Part shown: one piece after another, positions 41,558 to 49,570 of the stretch
How positions within the stretch are numbered: position 1 is the first letter of the stretch
Layout of the letters: the number at the start of each line of letters is the position of its first letter
Assembly: GCA_964448085.1 (NCBI GenBank)
Contig: CAYUUX010000003.1
Location: 31,108 to 95,107 of the forward strand
Length of the DNA stretch: 64,000 nt
Direction of reading: 5' to 3'
Source of the DNA: CAIJMI01 sp964448085
GTDB taxonomy: Bacteria; Patescibacteriota; Microgenomatia; UBA10105; UBA927
Notes under the pieces: model-generated
What the model saw: only the letters and a program-made list of their open reading frames with translations
What the model was told of the DNA's origin: nothing
Databases searched by the model: none
Translations under genes and position numbers: made by a program

Positions 41558-42957
41558 TTTTTATGCAGTTCAATCAGAGCAACACTTTGTGCCGGCATAT
41601 AGACGGATTTGGTGAGGACGTTTTTCACAACGTTTTCTGTTGTTTCGGAAGACCTGCCTGTGAGTAAGCGTTCTTTGTATGCATACGACCCGTTGGATAA
41701 TCCCGTAAAAGCGACGGGTACTTGCTCACTGTGACTGCCGCCTGCATCAAAATTGACCAGGAGCAATCTATATATATTGTCACGAACCGATGCGACTCCT
41801 GTTACCCACGTACCCTCACCACTAAGCTGTAATCGTGTTCCTCGTATATTGTCTATAAAAGGATAAAGATAATATCGGGGTTTTGGTTTTTTCCCGCTTG
41901 ATGGATGTGTGAGCAGCCCCCATCCTGTTCCGTCTGTTTGATTTGGTCCATCAACCAGTTCAAAAGAGAACAAGTAGGATGGTCCTCCGGAGATAAGTTG
42001 TCGTATGACTGCTGCCGCATGCGCGGAGGCATAGTTCGTGCCGTAAAGCGAGCTTTTGCTTCCCGTGAATGCAAATTCCGTTATAAGCGTTGGTTTAGTT
42101 GCGTGTTTTGGATATGGGAGAAGCCACGTGACCAAATTTTTTTGGTCGGTCGTAAATCGTTTTGGATCAGCAAGGTAGGAATGCCAGGAAAAGAAATCCA
42201 CGCGTGATCCTGAATTTACCAGCGCTAGTATCCAATTTTTATACAATCCCGTTGTGGCGGGACCACCGATCATAAATGCGTTTACGTTTTGAGCATTCGA
42301 AGCACCTGTTGCTGCATACCGATAGAGCGTGACGTAGTTTTTTTCACCACCCAATTGCCATTTGCCGAACTGATCCAAATCGGGTTCATTCCAAACTTCA
42401 TAATACAAATTTGTCAGGTTCTTTTCGTTTTTACCGCTATAATGCTCGACCGTTCGTTTTACCACAGTGGACCATTCGTTCCAATCATTTGGCGGATTAA
42501 TGATGACCCCATCCTTCGCAATAGATGCCGGCATAAATGAGAGCGTCAGCAGAGGTTTTGCACCGAGAGAAAGGATAGTATTGACCATGGCGTCAAGTTT
42601 TGAAAAATCATACGAAAGTGCCCCGTTTTGTTTTGTTACAACATCGAAATGATCATAAATATGATCAATACGAATGATTTTTGGAGACAACGCCCGTACT
42701 TCGCTTGCTACGGGAGCAATCATGTCCGAAGCTTCCTCTCCACCCTGGGCAAACGCATGGAAAAAATCTGTGTTGATTGATTCGAGTTTTGTGGAAGTAT
42801 CGATGACAATAGACGCTTTTGTTCCGGTTGCTCGAGATATAAGCCGTACTGACTGATATGTTGCGGCAATCAACAGCGGAATAAACGCAATGAGTGCTAC
42901 AACCGAAACGAGTTTCATAAGTCTGGATGGAGCTCGTTGCATGAAAAAGGATGCCAT
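41554..42957 (-). CDS. Secreted/anchored glycoside hydrolase, GH39-like
   Basis: A 467-residue TIM-barrel enzyme of clan GH-A after an N-terminal helix (about 14-36) that ends in an RATG anchor-like motif. The acid/base Glu is in YEVWNEPD (residue about 191) and the nucleophile Glu in LITEFAF (about 294), the GH39 pattern. A beta-rich domain follows. Substrate unknown; a beta-linked surface or environmental sugar is likely. Start 42957 lies 4 bases from the cohesin-like gene. Confidence 0.82.
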   Translation of the reverse strand: MASFFMQRAPSRLMKLVSVVALIAFIPLLIAATYQSVRLISRATGTKASIVIDTSTKLESINTDFFHAFAQGGEEASDMIAPVASEVRALSPKIIRIDHIYDHFDVVTKQNGALSYDFSKLDAMVNTILSLGAKPLLTLSFMPASIAKDGVIINPPNDWNEWSTVVKRTVEHYSGKNEKNLTNLYYEVWNEPDLDQFGKWQLGGEKNYVTLYRYAATGASNAQNVNAFMIGGPATTGLYKNWILALVNSGSRVDFFSWHSYLADPKRFTTDQKNLVTWLLPYPKHATKPTLITEFAFTGSKSSLYGTNYASAHAAAVIRQLISGGPSYLFSFELVDGPNQTDGTGWGLLTHPSSGKKPKPRYYLYPFIDNIRGTRLQLSGEGTWVTGVASVRDNIYRLLLVNFDAGGSHSEQVPVAFTGLSNGSYAYKERLLTGRSSETTENVVKNVLTKSVYMPAQSVALIELHKK

Positions 42958-42961
42958 ATAT

Positions 42962-44029
42962 TTATTGCGCGATGCGCCGTAATATGTTTCCAAAAAACAT
43001 ACTGATAACCGCGGCTATGAGAAGAAGAAGTGTGGGGGTGGTTGATCCGGATACCGGCATTCCGTCTTCTGCTCCTCCACCGATGCCACCCGCAATAACG
43101 GTAAATGCATCGGATTCTGAGTATGTGGATCCGTCTGGCGCCTGGACCGTGACGGTGATTGAATGGTCTCCGGATTCAAGTGCACTATCGGGAATATACC
43201 GCCAATTGCCGTTTTCATCAGCCGTAACGACAGCGGTAATGGGATCGGATTGGATAACAATAGTCAAAGTTGATCCTGGCGGCGCAACACCACTGATAAC
43301 CGGTTGTTGGGGAGAGAGATCGTTTTTGTCTTTTTCTATATCAATAGTAAGCGCTGAGCCGGTAGCTTCGCCAGTATCATCCTCCAGAGATGTGGTTGGT
43401 GTAGGTGTAAGGTTGAGCGTTGGAGTGACTGTAGGGAGAGTCGGGGTTGGAGACAGGTTGAGTGTCGGGGTAGGGGTAGGAATTGTCGAGGATTGTTGTG
43501 AAGCGCCTCCAGAAATAGTAACACTTGCTTGGCCTGTTGAGGTTAATACATTGGGATTTTGTTCACCGATGCCGGAAACAAATGTTGTGGTGTCGAATTT
43601 TACAAGTGAAGGGGTAGTTGTTTGGGTTATACCTTTGAATCGAAGAATTGCTATTGTGCCAATGCCTTGAATGGGATTCGTGGTACTGGTTGCAGCAACC
43701 GAGATTGTTGCCGTTCCGTTTCCAACAGTACCCGATGCAACAATATTCGGTGCTTTTGGCCCATTGGTTATACTCAGCGCCTCAAGCTTCGTCGCGTCGT
43801 AGGTAATATGGAGTTGTGCAACAGCTACGTTGTTCTCTCCGGTGTCGATATCGATGTTCAAAGAAAACTGTTCACCCGCCGTTTTGGTAACACTTGATGG
43901 GCTAAATGTTAATCGCGTTGCGGGCGCGGCCTTGCTTCTGAGTTCTTGGTTTTTTCCGATGAAAAATACCGTTACTGGGACAGCAACGAGAAGAAGAATT
44001 GCAATCAAAATAAAGACGATTTTTTTCAT
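42962..44029 (-). CDS. Cohesin-like surface protein with MPVSG tail
   Basis: A 355-residue protein: anchor helix with AVPVTVFFIG and ELRSKAA (about 3-35), a cohesin-like beta domain (about 38-170; VTKTAGEQFSLNIDID, ITYDATKLEAL), a Thr-Pro linker, an Ig-like domain (about 240-320) and GMPVSG plus helix, ending RRIAQ. Cohesins bind dockerins in cellulosomes; no dockerin is seen here. Co-transcribed with the GH39-like enzyme and the L,D-transpeptidase. Confidence 0.78.
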   Translation of the reverse strand: MKKIVFILIAILLLVAVPVTVFFIGKNQELRSKAAPATRLTFSPSSVTKTAGEQFSLNIDIDTGENNVAVAQLHITYDATKLEALSITNGPKAPNIVASGTVGNGTATISVAATSTTNPIQGIGTIAILRFKGITQTTTPSLVKFDTTTFVSGIGEQNPNVLTSTGQASVTISGGASQQSSTIPTPTPTLNLSPTPTLPTVTPTLNLTPTPTTSLEDDTGEATGSALTIDIEKDKNDLSPQQPVISGVAPPGSTLTIVIQSDPITAVVTADENGNWRYIPDSALESGDHSITVTVQAPDGSTYSESDAFTVIAGGIGGGAEDGMPVSGSTTPTLLLLIAAVISMFFGNILRRIAQ

Positions 44030-44075
44030 CCTCTATTCAGTATGAAGGAAAAGGATAGGGTATGACAATAGGGTA

Positions 44076-44104
44076 TTGACAGAAATTAGCACTCGTTATA
44101 TATT
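44076..44104 (+). promoter_or_regulatory. Promoter of hrcA-grpE-dnaK
   Basis: TTGACA (44076-44081), 17 bases, TATATT (44099-44104). The CIRCE element covers the -10. Confidence 0.85.
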
Positions 44105-44112
44105 ACTGCTAA
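44086..44112 (+). promoter_or_regulatory. CIRCE operator (HrcA site) of hrcA operon
   Basis: TTAGCACTC (44086-44094, perfect), 9 bases, TACTGCTAA (44104-44112, 7 of 9). Together 16 of 18 arm bases match the consensus. Confidence 0.88.
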
Positions 44113-44194
44113 TTGTGTTTGTTTACAGACGTGATTTTCGAAGTGTTTACGAAGAGAAAAAATGAAGGAACGAACACAAAGAAGGGACAAATTT

Positions 44195-44929
44195 ATGGAA
44201 AAAACCTACGATTTGACTCCACGACAAGTGTCTATTTTGAAAGCGGTTATTGAGGAATACATTCAAACAGCTTCCCCCGTTGGTTCGGAAACGCTTGATA
44301 AAAAATACAATCTCGGCGTATCTCCGGCAACAATTCGCAATGAAATGGTACGTCTTACCGATATGAAGCTGTTGAAACAGCCTCATACATCGGGTGGTCG
44401 TTCACCGACTTCAGAAGCGCTCAAATTTTATGTTGAGCATCTCATGAAACAAAAAGACATGTCTGTTGCCGAAGAAATTTCCGTGAAGGAGAAGATTTGG
44501 GATTATCGACAAGAAGTCGACAAACTGCTTCGTGAGGCAACAAGAACGCTCGCTGAAAATACAAAAACCCTTGCAATCACAGCAACTAAAGACGGGGATA
44601 TGTATGTATCGGGAGCCGCAAATATCTTGGATATGCCTGAGTTTTACGATTATGAACTGACACACGAACTTTTCGCTGCTTTGGATAGGTTTGATTATTG
44701 GTGGGGGTTGGTAGAAAAACAACCCGAGCCGATGGATATACTCTTGGGAGATGAGTTCGGGGACAGGAGTCTTCTGAGGGAATGCGGATTTGTATTTAGT
44801 AAGTTTGAAACGCCGCATATATCAGGAGCTATTGGCATCGTAGGACCATCTCGTCTGAATTATCCACGTTTAGTTCCGGTTGTTCGATATATGGGGAGCC
44901 TTATTAAAGACTTGTCAAGTAATTGGTAA
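44195..44929 (+). CDS. hrcA: Heat-inducible transcription repressor HrcA
   Basis: A 244-residue protein that represses groE and dnaK operons at CIRCE. The N-terminal winged helix (LTPRQVSILKAVI, then SPVGSETLDKKYNLGVSPATIRNEM) is clear. It is about 100 residues shorter than typical HrcA (about 340), with most of the dimerization region reduced. ATG 44195 is chosen because family proteins start about 8-14 residues before the ILKAVI motif; ATG 44162 would add 11 residues. The weak AAGGGA site lies upstream. Confidence 0.9.
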   Translation: MEKTYDLTPRQVSILKAVIEEYIQTASPVGSETLDKKYNLGVSPATIRNEMVRLTDMKLLKQPHTSGGRSPTSEALKFYVEHLMKQKDMSVAEEISVKEKIWDYRQEVDKLLREATRTLAENTKTLAITATKDGDMYVSGAANILDMPEFYDYELTHELFAALDRFDYWWGLVEKQPEPMDILLGDEFGDRSLLRECGFVFSKFETPHISGAIGIVGPSRLNYPRLVPVVRYMGSLIKDLSSNW

Positions 44930-44933
44930 TTCT

Positions 44934-45395
44934 ATGAAATCAAATAAACAACAAGATGATGTACATGCAAAAAATACATTGGAAGAGATGGGGCAGGCTG
45001 TGGAAGATTGGAAAAATAAATACATGCGCGCTCTTGCCGATTACAAAAATTTGGAAAAGCGTACAGAGGAAGAAAAACAGGAAGTGCGTTTGTATGCAAA
45101 TAGAATATTTCTGGAAAAACTCTTGCCGGTGGTTGATAATTTAGAGCGAGCGGAAGCACATATACAAGACGAAGGTCTTTCCATCGCAATGAAAGAGCTG
45201 CATATGATGCTTGCGCGGCACGGTGTTGAAAAACTCGAGGTGGTAGACGCACCTTTTGATCCATATACCATGGAATGTGTTGAAGTCATTCAGGGAAAAA
45301 AAGACGTAGTTCTTTCAGTGGTTAGTCCTGGATACACCATGCATGGGAAACTCCTCCGTGAAGCCAAAGTAAAAGTTGGCGGAGGGGAAACATAA
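44934..45395 (+). CDS. grpE: Nucleotide exchange factor GrpE
   Basis: A 153-residue protein: coiled-coil N-terminal half (WKNKYMRALADYKNLEKR), then the beta-domain (VVSPGYTMHGKLLREAKVKVG), as in GrpE. It releases ADP from DnaK. Four bases after hrcA; start fits the coiled coil. Confidence 0.94.
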   Translation: MKSNKQQDDVHAKNTLEEMGQAVEDWKNKYMRALADYKNLEKRTEEEKQEVRLYANRIFLEKLLPVVDNLERAEAHIQDEGLSIAMKELHMMLARHGVEKLEVVDAPFDPYTMECVEVIQGKKDVVLSVVSPGYTMHGKLLREAKVKVGGGET

Positions 45396-45444
45396 GGAAT
45401 TTATTGGTGAATTGTATACAAAATGTTTTTATAAGGAGGCGTAT

Positions 45445-47349
45445 ATGTCAAAAATTATAGGAATAGATTTGGGAACCACGAATTCATGCGTGGCAATTAT
45501 GGAGGGGGGAAGCCCCAAAGTGATTTATTCAGCAGAGGGGCGGAATGTCATTCCTTCTGTTGTCGATCCGATAAAAAATATCGTGGGCGATGTTGCAAAG
45601 CGGCAAATTGTCATACATCCACAATCAACCGTTTTTTCTGTGAAGCGGCTTATGGGGAGAAAAGCAAGTGATGCGAGTGTGCAGTTTGACAAGAAATGGC
45701 TGCCATACACCATAAAAGGTGGAAAAAACGATATGGCGGTTGTGGAGGTGGAGGGGAAGGAATTTACTCCGCAGGAAATCTCCGCAAAGATACTGGCAAA
45801 GATAAAAGCAGATGCTGAACATTATCTTGGCGGATCAGTCACGCAAGCTGTTATTACCGTGCCGGCATATTTTGACGACAGCCAACGGCAAGCAACCAAA
45901 CAAGCGGGTGAGATCGCAGGACTTGAGGTAATGCGTATTTTAAACGAGCCGACTGCGGCAGCACTTGCGTATGGATTGGATAAGAAAAACGCTCATACCA
46001 TCGCCGTGTATGATCTGGGAGGGGGAACGTTTGACATATCCATCCTGGAATTGGGAGAAGGGGTCTATGAAGTGAAAGCGACCAACGGAGATACACATCT
46101 GGGAGGGGATGATTTTGATAAACACATCCTCGATTATCTTGCTGACGAATTCAAAAAGGAGCATGGTGTGGACCTGAGGAAAGATCCGCAGGCGCTCCAA
46201 CGGTTGCGTGATGCAGCAGAGAAAGCAAAAATAGAGCTTTCCACTGCAATGGAGGCGGAGATCAATTTGCCTTTTATTACGCAGGGTAAAGATGGCCCTG
46301 TGCATCTTGTAACAAAACTGACAAGAGCAAAAATGGAATCGTTGGTTGAAGATCTCATAACAAAAACCATCGAACCGGTGAAGAAATGCCTTGCGGATGC
46401 AAAAGTTTCGGTAAAAGATATCAACGAAATAGTACTGGTTGGTGGTATGACGCGAATGCCCAAAGTTGTCGACGCGGTAAAGCAATTTTTCGGCAAACAA
46501 CCGAATCAATCAGTCAATCCTGATGAGGTTGTAGCGGTTGGCGCCGCCGTACAAGCAGGTGTATTGGCCGGTGATGTGAAAGATGTTGTGTTATTGGATG
46601 TGACGCCATTAACACTGGGACTGGAAACACTTGGCGCCGTCTCAACACCGCTTATTCCAAGGAATACAACGGTGCCCACGTCAAAAACGGAAATTTTTTC
46701 AACGGCTGCGGATAATCAAACTTCCGTGGAAATAAATGTTTTGCAAGGAGAGCGCGCAATGGCAGGAGACAACAAATCCCTTGGGCGTTTTATCCTTTCC
46801 GGTATTCCTCCTGCACCACGAGGAGTGCCGCAAATAGAAGTAACGTTTGATATCGATGCAAGCGGCATATTGAATGTTACAGCAAAAGATAAGGCAACGG
46901 GGAAAGTCAACACGATTAAGATAACGGGATCTACGGGACTTTCCAAAGAAGAGGTTGAAAAAATGCGTAAGGAGGCAGAGGAACACGCGTCTGAGGACTC
47001 GGAGAAAAAGGAACGCATTGAAGTAAAAAACCGTGCGGAAAATACCATTTATATAGCGCAGAAAACCATCAAAGATGCGGGTGACAAAGCAAAGCCGGAA
47101 GATAAGACTGGTGTTGAGGAAAAAATTAAGGCGCTCAAAGATATTCTGGAAACAGGCAGCAAAGAGGATTTGGAAGCTAAAACCAATGAATTATCTGAAT
47201 TCATCCAAAAAATAGGTGCTTCCATGTATGGACAACAAGGACAAGCAGCAGATGGTGCACAAACACCACCGGGAGAAGAGCAAAAACAGGAGGAAAAAGG
47301 TACAAAACCAGATGAAAAGAAAGTGGAAGAAGGAGAAGTTGTAAGCTAA
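45445..47349 (+). CDS. dnaK: Chaperone DnaK (Hsp70)
   Basis: A 634-residue Hsp70. N-terminal IIGIDLGTTNSCVAIM sets the start; VYDLGGGTFDISIL and VLVGGMTRMP complete the ATPase. The substrate-binding domain and a charged, Gly-poor C-terminal tail follow. A strong Shine-Dalgarno (AAGGAGG) lies 8 bases upstream. Works with GrpE and the DnaJ downstream. Confidence 0.98.
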   Translation: MSKIIGIDLGTTNSCVAIMEGGSPKVIYSAEGRNVIPSVVDPIKNIVGDVAKRQIVIHPQSTVFSVKRLMGRKASDASVQFDKKWLPYTIKGGKNDMAVVEVEGKEFTPQEISAKILAKIKADAEHYLGGSVTQAVITVPAYFDDSQRQATKQAGEIAGLEVMRILNEPTAAALAYGLDKKNAHTIAVYDLGGGTFDISILELGEGVYEVKATNGDTHLGGDDFDKHILDYLADEFKKEHGVDLRKDPQALQRLRDAAEKAKIELSTAMEAEINLPFITQGKDGPVHLVTKLTRAKMESLVEDLITKTIEPVKKCLADAKVSVKDINEIVLVGGMTRMPKVVDAVKQFFGKQPNQSVNPDEVVAVGAAVQAGVLAGDVKDVVLLDVTPLTLGLETLGAVSTPLIPRNTTVPTSKTEIFSTAADNQTSVEINVLQGERAMAGDNKSLGRFILSGIPPAPRGVPQIEVTFDIDASGILNVTAKDKATGKVNTIKITGSTGLSKEEVEKMRKEAEEHASEDSEKKERIEVKNRAENTIYIAQKTIKDAGDKAKPEDKTGVEEKIKALKDILETGSKEDLEAKTNELSEFIQKIGASMYGQQGQAADGAQTPPGEEQKQEEKGTKPDEKKVEEGEVVS

Positions 47350-47350
47350 A

Positions 47351-47420
47351 CCGAACGAGTTCGGTGGAATACATCCTGCAAGACAAGTACAAGCGGGATG
47401 TATTCTTGTTGTAAGAATAC
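47351..47420 (+). promoter_or_regulatory. Mutually exclusive hairpins between dnaK and dnaJ
   Basis: A small hairpin (CCGAAC/GTTCGG, 47351-47364) is followed by GAATACATCC (47367-47376) pairing with GGATGTATTC (47396-47405). The same right arm overlaps GTATTCTT (47400-47407), which pairs with AAGAATAC (47413-47420). The two stems cannot form together. No long T-run, so a switch or processing element is more likely than a plain terminator. Confidence 0.5.
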
Positions 47421-47444
47421 GCGTGTGCTTGCCTGAACAATAAT

Positions 47445-48347
47445 ATGGCGGAAAAACAAGACTATTACGATATTCTCGGCGTGTCGAAGTCCGCTTCTGC
47501 GGAAGAGATAAAACGGGCATATAGAAAACTTGCCCTGGAATGGCATCCGGACAAAAATAAGTCTCCCCACGCAAACGAAAAATTTAAGTCCATTAACGAG
47601 GCGTACGCTATATTATCCGATAAGGAAAAACGTGCAACGTATGACCAATTTGGTCATAGCGCTTTTGCTCCGGGATCAGGAATGGGTGCGGGACAAGGCC
47701 CATTTGGAGGTTTTAGACAACAAGGACCATTTACGTACACCTATACTTCCGGTGGCGGTATGCCTGGAGGTAATCCATTCGGGAACGATTTCTTTGACCC
47801 GTTTGAAATATTTGAACAATTTTTTGGTGGAGGGTTTTCCGGTGGAAGAGGGGGAAGACAACCGAGAAGTGCATATGAAATATCCATCGACTTTATGGAA
47901 GCGGTTCGGGGTGTCACAAAAGAAATTATGGTTCCTAAAGGTGGCGCCGGGGAGGGGTCAGAGCGAAAAACCATTAAAATTCCTGCCGGCGTGGATACAG
48001 GAAGCAGAATTCGTTTTGAACAATTTGATATTGTTATTTCTGTCCGACCCAGCTCTATATTTACTCGTGATGGCGACGACGTTGTTGTTAGCCATGAGAT
48101 TTCCTATACAAAGGCAGCGCTTGGCGGTATTGAAGAAGTAAAAACAATTGACAAGCCGGTAAAAATTCGCATACCTCAGGGGACACAACCAGGAACCCTC
48201 ATTCGCCTTCGAGGTCAAGGGATACCCCATGTCCGTGGAGGGGGTCGGGGAGATGAATATGTGAAGATCCAAATGAAAGTACCGACGCATTTAAGTCGCA
48301 TGCAGAAGGAGTTATTGAGTGAGTTGGATAAAACGATGCAGAATTGA
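47445..48347 (+). CDS. DnaJ/CbpA-type co-chaperone without zinc finger
   Basis: A 300-residue Hsp40. J domain (about 5-70) with HPDKN, a Gly/Phe-rich region (about 75-135) and C-terminal substrate domains (about 140-300). It lacks the CxxCxGxG zinc repeats of DnaJ and so is of the CbpA/DnaJ-B class. It stimulates DnaK ATPase. 96 bases after dnaK with structured RNA between; no Shine-Dalgarno. Confidence 0.92.
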   Translation: MAEKQDYYDILGVSKSASAEEIKRAYRKLALEWHPDKNKSPHANEKFKSINEAYAILSDKEKRATYDQFGHSAFAPGSGMGAGQGPFGGFRQQGPFTYTYTSGGGMPGGNPFGNDFFDPFEIFEQFFGGGFSGGRGGRQPRSAYEISIDFMEAVRGVTKEIMVPKGGAGEGSERKTIKIPAGVDTGSRIRFEQFDIVISVRPSSIFTRDGDDVVVSHEISYTKAALGGIEEVKTIDKPVKIRIPQGTQPGTLIRLRGQGIPHVRGGGRGDEYVKIQMKVPTHLSRMQKELLSELDKTMQN

Positions 48348-48362
48348 CGTATTGAGGAAGCA

Positions 48363-48371
48363 TGGTATAAT
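48363..48371 (+). promoter_or_regulatory. Extended -10 of nusA operon
   Basis: TATAAT (48366-48371) preceded by TGG. Predicted start near 48378, upstream of the terminator at 48396. Confidence 0.65.
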
Positions 48372-48395
48372 AGGAAGCTAGTCGTAGTTATCTGA

Positions 48396-48421
48396 GGTGG
48401 GCTAGAAACCCGCCTTTTTTT
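48396..48421 (+). terminator. Terminator/attenuator in nusA leader
   Basis: GGTGGG pairs with CCCGCC (one G-T pair), loop CTAGAAA, then seven T. It lies after the nusA promoter and 20 bases before the nusA ATG, so it either ends the dnaJ transcript or attenuates nusA. Confidence 0.8.
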
Positions 48422-48440
48422 ATAAAGAAAGAATCACAGT

Positions 48441-49535
48441 ATGCCAGCTACAATTCGAAGCGAGTTTTCATTAGCGCTCAATCAAGTCGCAACTGAGCGT
48501 GGACTTGATCCAAAAATAGTTCTTGAAACAATAAAGGCAGCCATTCTTGCCGCGTACCGAAAAGATTACGGTACAGAAGAATTGGAATTGTTTACTGTCG
48601 AGGTGGATTCGGATACAGGAGAAGCAAAAGTGTTAAAACAAGGAGTGGACGTTACACCTCCAGGATTCGGCCGTATTGCTGCACAAACCGCAAAACAAGT
48701 CATCCTCCAACGTATCCGCGAAGCAGAAAAACAGGCGGTTCTTGCCGATTATCAAACAAAAGTAGGGAACATCGTTCCAGGAATGGTGCTCCGATTTGAC
48801 GGACCAAATGTCATTGTAGACATCGGTCGTACACAATCTGTCATGCCGGTTTCCGAACAAAATCCCGCAGAGCGCTATCATCTAAATCAACGCCTCACGT
48901 TTTATATAGAGGGAATCCGTGAGACACCCCGGGGGAATGAAATTATTGTATCCCGCTCACACAAAGGGTTGGTTGAGGGATTATTCCACAGAGAGGTACC
49001 GGAAGTGGCACAAGGTGCTGTGGAACTTCGGACAGTTGTCCGTGAGGCAGGGGGAAGAACAAAAATTGCGGTATATTCAAAACAATCCGGAGTTGATCCT
49101 GTAGGTTCTTGTGTCGGACAAAAAGGGATCCGCGTGACAGCGGTAATCAATGAATTAGGCGGGAATGAAAAAGTTGATATTATTCAATGGAGCGATGAAC
49201 CAAAAGCCTTTATCGCAGCTGCGTTGGCACCCGCAAAAGACATGGATATAAGCCTGATTGAAGATACGAAAACCGCTAAAGTAACCATACCAGACGATCA
49301 GTTATCTTTAGCCATTGGGAGGGACGGTCAAAATGTTCGATTGGCTGCAAAACTTACCGGATGGAAAATAGATATTCAAGGGAAAACCGTACCGCAAGAG
49401 GAAAAGGTCGCAGAAGAAGTGAATGGACCAGAAACGGGATCGGTTGAGCAAGTGAGTGCAGAAGAAGCAGGGGCATCTTTACCAAAAAATGAAACTGATA
49501 CAGCAAGCGTTTCAGATCCATCCAATACGACATAA
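48441..49535 (+). CDS. nusA: Transcription termination/antitermination factor NusA
   Basis: A 364-residue protein with the N-terminal RNA-polymerase-binding domain (about 1-120), an S1 domain (about 125-190) and two KH domains (VGSCVGQKGIRVTAV and LAIGRDGQNVRLAAK). The tail is acidic, with no C-terminal repeats. It controls pausing, termination and antitermination. Leads nusA-infB-DHH protein. Confidence 0.96.
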   Translation: MPATIRSEFSLALNQVATERGLDPKIVLETIKAAILAAYRKDYGTEELELFTVEVDSDTGEAKVLKQGVDVTPPGFGRIAAQTAKQVILQRIREAEKQAVLADYQTKVGNIVPGMVLRFDGPNVIVDIGRTQSVMPVSEQNPAERYHLNQRLTFYIEGIRETPRGNEIIVSRSHKGLVEGLFHREVPEVAQGAVELRTVVREAGGRTKIAVYSKQSGVDPVGSCVGQKGIRVTAVINELGGNEKVDIIQWSDEPKAFIAAALAPAKDMDISLIEDTKTAKVTIPDDQLSLAIGRDGQNVRLAAKLTGWKIDIQGKTVPQEEKVAEEVNGPETGSVEQVSAEEAGASLPKNETDTASVSDPSNTT

Positions 49536-49570
49536 CACGCGTATGGATACTGAATTTGTAATACGAATAT

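Noticed and set aside
41554..44029. A dockerin partner or sortase gene near the cohesin-like gene
   Set aside because: No dockerin repeats and no sortase TLxTC motif were found in the surrounding frames.
44162..44929. HrcA starting at ATG 44162
   Set aside because: The added 11 residues are charged and absent from the family; 44195 has a weak upstream site and fits alignment better. Not excluded.
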